A DNA stretch of 64,000 nucleotides from Isoperla grammatica (taxonomy: Eukaryota > Arthropoda > Insecta > Plecoptera > Perlodidae). The stretch spans positions 16,037,368 to 16,101,367 of the forward strand of contig OX246748.1 in assembly GCA_945910005.1 (NCBI GenBank), read 5' to 3'. The notes below the pieces were generated by a model, which did not search any database, had not been told where the DNA came from, and saw only the letters and a program-made list of their open reading frames with translations. The translations under genes were made by a program, and so were the position numbers. Below, in pieces: positions 58,120-64,000 of the stretch (position 1 is its first letter; each line of letters starts with the position of its first letter).

Positions 58120-58530
58120 ACATTGCTTCTTACGGTATGGTCACATGCATTTGATGAGAATAAACAAGAAAATGAAAAGGGAATTAGGGAATTGGATGAA
58201 GCAGATATAATTAAAGAAGAGTCCAAAGAAACAGAGGAAAAGAAGAAGATTGGCTGATGAACAACATTTTATGACAAAAAGTCAAATGCCACTATCTCCA
58301 ATGTAGTTTCAATTTCATAATTCCATATTGTGATGAAATTATAACTGCAAAGGCAATTAATAAAATATAAAGTAATTTGATTGAAGAGAAAGCCACTTGG
58401 AAGGTTTCAAAGCACTTGAAATCTGAGATGGCACATTTTCTCGAACAGATTTGATCTCTTCCCCCCGAAGAAGATCCGAACATCTAATCTATGGCGCGAA
58501 CAAAGTTAGACAAAAAGTATTTATTACGAT
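58120..58530 (+). pseudogene. Possible decayed coding stretch, charged protein of unknown family
   Basis: Three consecutive frame segments read like protein despite stops. From 58120 a frame gives DEADIIKEESKETEEKKK. Shifting frame near 58220 gives SPKKQRKRRRLADEQHFM. From about 58339 a third frame gives SEMAHFLEQI, a stop, then SLPPEEDPNI. Lys/Glu richness and a basic cluster recall DNA-binding or nuclear proteins, but the purine-rich DNA alone could produce this. Frameshifts and at least three stops rule out an intact gene. Confidence 0.25.
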
Positions 58531-59506
58531 TTGAAACCGAGTTTACTAATAATGTTATTAAACGGCTCCACTTTAATTGATAACAGGCTTTTATTAATGT
58601 TTGAAATGCTTGAATTTAGTGGCAGAGTTTTCACGAAAATGAACATAAACACACTACTAGGAAATGACATGATACATATATATATGTGTATGTTACACGC
58701 AGAAACTTATTGACACGGACAAAATGTAAAAAATACACTCTACACAAATATTAAACTGTACTAATACACTTAGTTAAAAAAAAAAAAAAACGGTGAAACA
58801 ACGGTGAATTTTTGGAATACCCTTTCTACTCCTTCCTCAGGGCGAGGACAAATTGTACACATATATATTTACTCTGTGAGAAGAGTCTAGTGAAATGAGC
58901 GTCCAGCCTGACTAAACTCACATTTGCTATTTAGTTCGTGTTAAGCTAATATGTTCATACAGGGGCCAACATGACTACACAAACGTACCCAACATTAAAT
59001 TAGGCACCATTTTAAATGTACATTTACATTTGCCGAAAACAGTTTAAAGGTACATATTTATTTATAAAAAATAACGAAATAATAAAGTAACAAAATAGGT
59101 ACACATCACATACTAAAATTTAGCCGTAACCTAATTTCAAGAAGTTAAAGTTTTATGACCAAAACTAATTCCACGTAGTTACTTCATCAAATAAAACGCA
59201 CGCATTCTAAATCTTGCGAAGCACTTCTTGAAGTAGGCGTGGTCATGTTTCGTAACCCCTGCCACCCCCCAGATAGGCCACACGTATTCCATCACCATAA
59301 AATCCAAACACAGGGTTATTTTGAAGGATAAAAATACGCTCTCCTCGTATGGCCGAGATAAGTTGACTAGGCCTACATACGATAGAGGATGAGTTTTAGG
59401 GGCCATCCCATGTGACGTAAATATATTACAAAGAAAACTGATAAACCCCGATGAGCATCTACGCGTAAGAGCTTTAAGGTTCGATACAACCAACATTGTT
59501 GCTGGA
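58531..59506. other. Unassigned noncoding DNA
   Basis: An A-run lies at 58776-58790. The minus frame of 105 codons at 59179-59496 has no recognised domain. Confidence 0.5.
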
Positions 59507-59705
59507 CATAGATATAGGACATGAATGTTGATTTTGTGATCAAATTTAAACTAAAAATTTATTTTAACCCTTTCACTGCCACGTGCATGGGATTTAGCTT
59601 TACTGTTCAATACAAACCATCAATGATTCTGGACTTAGGTATAGTAGGACATGAATGTTGACATTGTTGTTTAAATTTAAACTCAAAATTTATTTCAACC
59701 CTGTG
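59507..59705. repeat. Imperfect direct duplication, about 125-bp spacing
   Basis: TAGGACATGAATGTTGA followed by AAATTTAAACT and AAAATTTATTT-AACCCT occurs at 59515 and again near 59645. Only about 70 bp of each unit is well matched. Confidence 0.6.
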
Positions 59706-59851
59706 CTATTAAGGTTATAAAGAAAGCTGGGTACCAGCGCTGGCTACCTGCGCTGGTTGCCAGCGTTGAACTACGTCATGAACGTTACCATTAATTCAAG
59801 TACTGTTTAAACCCTCGCATTAAACAGTATAGTTACTTAATCAGATTATAA
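59706..59851. repeat. Degraded relative of the neighbouring MITE
   Basis: AAGAAAGCTGGGTACCAGCG followed by a CGCTGGTTGCCAGCGTTGAA block resembles the inner arms of the element that follows and of 19285-19530. It contains a small dyad around GGTACC and GCGCTGG. Confidence 0.5.
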
Positions 59852-60065
59852 GGGTGCGAGCACAAAGAAAGCTGGTTACCTACACTAACACCCTGCAGCG
59901 TTGAACTACGAAATAAATGTTAACATGCTTTCAAGTGCAGCTATATCCACAATAGAAACAGGTTCCAGCTTTTCAGCGTTCTGTTTTCCTAAATGCAATT
60001 AACCCGTTTTCTCGCGCCGGTTATCAGTAAGCGGGTAACCAGCTTTCTTTGTGCGGTGCACACCC
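59852..60065. mobile_element. MITE, GCACAAAGAAAGCTGGTTACC termini (214 bp), TAA duplication
   Basis: Left end GGGTGCGAGCACAAAGAAAG and right end GCTTTCTTTGTGCGGTGCAC with ACCC are inverted. TAA sits on both sides (59849-59851 and 60066-60068). The interior shares GTTCCAGCTT-TCAGCGTTC and CTTTCAAGTGCAGCTATA with 19285-19530. Confidence 0.85.
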
Positions 60066-60770
<705 letters not shown>

Positions 60771-61599
60771 ATACATTGTTATCACAAACGGGTTTACATA
60801 TTAATTTTTTACATTTCAAAGTATCATTCTGTTAACCTACAAATATATATTGACCCCACATCTTCAGTACTGAAACTACCCCTAAAACTCAGTTCAGTAT
60901 CCTCACCCGTGGACAGACGGACAAGTCTAGCACGTCATCTTCATCCCTCACCGGACGGTGCTAAACACTGGGAATACCACTTCTGCCAACCTCTTGCAAA
61001 GACTCGTAAAGTTTCCAAATATATACGCAGGTTAACTTTATTCTCCTTTTACGACAGGGAAAAAAAATCTTGTCTTACGGCCTGGATGCCTCCCGTAGCT
61101 GCTACATTAACTATAGGAACGCTATAGACGGCCCACGGAGGAGGCGACACTAAAAATATTACGATAGACATTTTGTCTGGATTTAGATCCCCGCGAATAT
61201 TTTGGGCAGTGGGTATTTCCGTCATAAACCACGTTAGCTCTGCAGGCTTATTATTCATAACCCGGAAAATTAGAGTGGAGAGAATTCTCGGATATCAGTT
61301 ACACAGTAAAACACGGATTTGCATCCGTCTCCGAGCTCAACACTTTTCACATTGGTCGCTTTTGTTTCGGCGCGGCTTAAATCCCAGCAGCCGGTTGATG
61401 TAACGGTAAGATAGGATAATAACTGTATTTGTAAGCTTCTTTTAGGTTATATTTACTATATTATTTGTACGGAATAATTGATTGAACGTTGGGAATAACA
61501 ATGGTAGCAGAAATTGTATGTAATTGTATATATAATTGTATATTAGTCGTTATTTAAAATTAGTCTAAACTGAAGTAGTTTATACCCTTAGTTACTAAA
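60771..61599. other. Unassigned DNA
   Basis: The plus frame continuing from the microsatellite to 61127 and the frame at 61173-61403 are moderately GC-rich, but I recognise no domain. Confidence 0.45.
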
Positions 61600-61715
61600 C
61601 ACGAAAGCCGTATGTATGGTTAGGTGGAAGAGCGAACTGTTTGTTCGAACCTCGCCATTTTGTGAAACTTGTACTTATTTCCAAATAAAGCACATTTATT
61701 ATTATTATTAAATAA
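61600..61715 (+). mobile_element. Probable retroposon 3' end with AATAAA and (ATT)n tail
   Basis: TATGTATGGTTAGGTGGAAG, then ACTTATTTCCAAATAAAGC and a short ATT tract, the same arrangement seen at 15540 and 22070. Only the 3' end is visible. Confidence 0.45.
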
Positions 61716-62000
61716 CACCTGCCCCTGTTCAAAGTCCCATATCTCGATCTGAAAACTAAATAGCTATTTTATAATCTTTCCATACAAGAAAACTTAAATG
61801 TCTCAATACCAGAAATAAAAGTTAAAACACAACTGTAAAAAAGTAACGTAATATAATATTGATAAGAAGCAGAAAACGTTAAATTCCAAATACGTTAGTA
61901 ATTGTAAACTATACTTTCATGCAAACAGCAACGATCTGTAAATCCTTAATGACTAGTGAGGGAATAAAACAACTATAAATATTTTTGAAGCGTGGTCTAA
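61716..62000. other. Unassigned AT-rich spacer
   Basis: Nothing recognised. Confidence 0.5.
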
Positions 62001-62308
62001 GGGCCGGTATTTCAATGTCCAGTTAAGATCTACTTTTCAGTTTAATTGTTTTCACCATGAAAACGGCCAATAAAAATACATCTAACTTGGCTTACCTGAC
62101 AGTTAAATTTACTTAACACTTTAACTTGACATTGAAGTAAGAGGTATAAGCAAAGTTATTATATATAATAAGGGCTGGTATACAATAAACAAATAGAGAA
62201 GTAATTTGTAGCAGTTAAGCTATTCTAAGGATTTACAAGTTTAAAATCCTCCAAATTGCTTATTTGTTACAAAAAAAAATTTTTTTTTTTTGACTGAAAT
62301 ACCGGCCT
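62001..62308. mobile_element. Composite MITE, GGCCGGTATTTCA ends, TAA duplication
   Basis: Begins GGGCCGGTATTTCAATGTCC and ends TGAAATACCGGCCT, with TAA on both sides (61998-62000 and 62309-62311). The left 140 bp match 51263-51398, including its inner inverted end. From about 62168, GGGCTGGTATACAAT with GTAGCAGTTAAGCTATT resembles the GGTCTTACAAT MITE family. The element therefore looks like one MITE carrying a relict of another. Confidence 0.8.
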
Positions 62309-63491
62309 TAACTTAGATAGGTTTTTACTATTTGGTCTACTATACGCTACAGTGAACGGACTGTAAATCTTGAGCGGTGTTTAGAATGATGTGGTATTCT
62401 AACCCGGGCTTTCCTCACATCATTTCGAGCAAGCGAGAGCTCTATATTGTTCCCAGCGATCAAGATAAATCGAAGATAACGTTCATCGCCTTATTCTTAT
62501 GGAAATCTAATCTAAAATTTAATAGCGGTGATTTTTTTTCCCACCAAAAAAGAGTTCTTGCGAAAACATTCTCATTTTTCATCGCTTTATTTTTAAAAAG
62601 TGTTTAAAATAAGAGCTCATACGGCCTGGTAATTTGTGCAATGAGAATTTTATGATAATCTAGATTCTTTTAAGTGGCTGCGCTTTATGATTGCAATCAA
62701 ATGTGTGAACATATATGAAAGGAGGATATTAATTAAATTATAGAAAAGATGAAACGTCAAGAAAAAAACCAATTGCCATTTTCTTTATCACTAGTTAGTC
62801 AGCTGTGTAAAACAATAATGAGATAGTTTGTGATTTGCATTTCCTCATTTTAATTACTTTTGATTAAGTTAACAATTACGCTTGACTGGCATCGTTCAAC
62901 GATCTTACTTTACAAGCGAGGAATTGAATGAGAAACAAATGAAAAAATTAATTAGATGAAAATGTGTTCAGAAAACGCTCTCAACATTATTTGCTTCTTT
63001 CAAGAAGTATTCACTTAACTTATTACATATAATTACATAATTAGTAACACAAATGTCAAATTAATAGTGATCCTCAGTTCTTGCGCACCCCCGTTTTATA
63101 TTCGTGTCTTTGCATCTTTGCGTTATTAACCAAGTTATTACAATGCTAATAACCTTGTTTTTGATACAATTTTCCCTCGCTCGCTTTAGAAAGTCTAGTT
63201 CATTTGTTTTAGCACTCTCACATAAAATTATTCGGTGCAGGGAAAAGCATATCCTACAGGCAACAAAGGTTACAAACATTATTATTTGCAAAGGGAAACA
63301 AGATGACATTTGTGTTTGCCATTAAACATCAAAGAAAACGTCACCGCACTCGCTTTGGGGGGGGGGGGAAGGGGCGCGTACGTCTCTTTGAACGGATTTT
63401 GTTGTGGGAAAGTTGGATTGAAGAGAAAACCAAAGCCACTATTAAAAGACAATCCGACTAAAGGTAGAGCAATGGGTTTATAGCGGGTGGT
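62309..63491. other. Unassigned noncoding DNA with a G-run
   Basis: Short frames on both strands at 63061-63325 have no features. A G-run lies at 63356-63376. Confidence 0.5.
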
Positions 63492-63492
63492 T

Positions 63493-63560
63493 ACAGTGGC
63501 GTAACTAAGGGGGTGGGGGGTTTAGGGGGTTAAACCCCCCCCCCGAAACTACATCGAGAA
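63493..63560. repeat. Terminus of a dispersed element beginning CAGTGGCGTAACTA
   Basis: CAGTGGCGTAACTAAGGGGG followed by GGGTTAAACCCCCCC. Many animal genomes contain repeats starting with a CAGTGGCGTA string next to G and C runs (recalled, not checked). The far end is not visible in the remaining sequence. Confidence 0.35.
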
Positions 63561-64000
63561 TGATTTTTCCTAGTACTACATTAACTTAATACTTTATTGT
63601 AAGATCCTTAAACCACTTCAGTGTATAACAATCACAACAAATAGCATTTTCATAATATTTATACACTTTACTAAGATCACTGATAAGATATATAATTTAT
63701 TTCAATAATTCAATTATATTTATGTGCTCATCTACAACTAATATACCTTTCGCTCGAACCAGTAAAAGTGAGGGTACCTATAATTAAAAATGCATTCATC
63801 TAATATTACAATATCACGTTCTGTGAAATAAAATTTAAATGTATGTGACGTGACCACAATGTTTCACTTCATGCTGAGATTATATTGAACAACCATAAAA
63901 CATTAAAGACACAATTCCTATGCAATTCTTATTTAGAACTATAATGCCTACTGTAACACTGTAACTTCAATATAATACAAACAAATGAGTAGTGGTTCGA
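63561..64000. other. Unassigned AT-rich DNA at window end
   Basis: Possibly the interior of the element that starts at 63493. No open frame or other signal. Confidence 0.4.

Overview
This window looks like repeat-rich, AT-rich noncoding DNA from a metazoan nuclear genome. I find no intact protein-coding gene, no intact tRNA gene and no functional rRNA gene. Long open frames are few, and nearly all of them run through microsatellites, minisatellites or transposon hairpins. There is no operon structure, no Shine-Dalgarno pattern and no bacterial gene density. RNA polymerase III-derived SINEs (5S rRNA-headed and tRNA-headed), non-LTR retroposon 3' tails ending in AAATAAAT or ATT runs, and many MITE-like and foldback elements point to an invertebrate animal. 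An arthropod, perhaps a hemipteran-like insect, is my best guess, but no conserved protein anchors it.

Layout. 1-5 kb: mostly unassigned AT-rich DNA with two inverted-repeat pairs. 5.0-5.8 kb: a 5S-headed SINE followed by a tRNA-headed SINE. 6-10 kb: a retroposon tail and two small foldbacks. 11.0-11.4 kb: a GC-rich 62-bp minisatellite. 12-18.3 kb: five copies of one foldback family, a 34-bp minisatellite rich in TGACGTCA, and a roughly 400-bp hairpin. 19-29 kb: MITEs, an (ATT)n run, a 32-bp minisatellite, a roughly 430-bp hairpin, a SINE body and a 290-bp (GCACAC)n array. 30-34.3 kb: hairpin repeats, a 69/85-bp minisatellite, a second 5S-SINE plus tRNA-SINE pair and an inverted pair of another tRNA-SINE. 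35-43 kb: a (TCTTCG)n array and MITEs, one of them nested in another repeat. 43-64 kb: more MITEs, retroposon pieces, two CpG-rich patches and one possible decayed coding stretch near 58.2-58.5 kb.

The most coherent signal is a set of short nonautonomous DNA transposons. At least five unrelated-looking families in the window end in inverted repeats and are flanked by the same 3-bp target duplication, TAA or TTA. That is the hallmark of PIF/Harbinger-type transposition. One family has four copies of 142-149 bp, and one copy sits inside an (ATT)n microsatellite, where TTA targets abound. No transposase is visible here, so mobilising enzymes would have to come from elsewhere in the genome.

All assignments come from reading the sequence by eye. 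Family names are inferences from termini, target duplications and internal promoter boxes; no database search was made. Element boundaries without target duplications may be off by some tens of bases.
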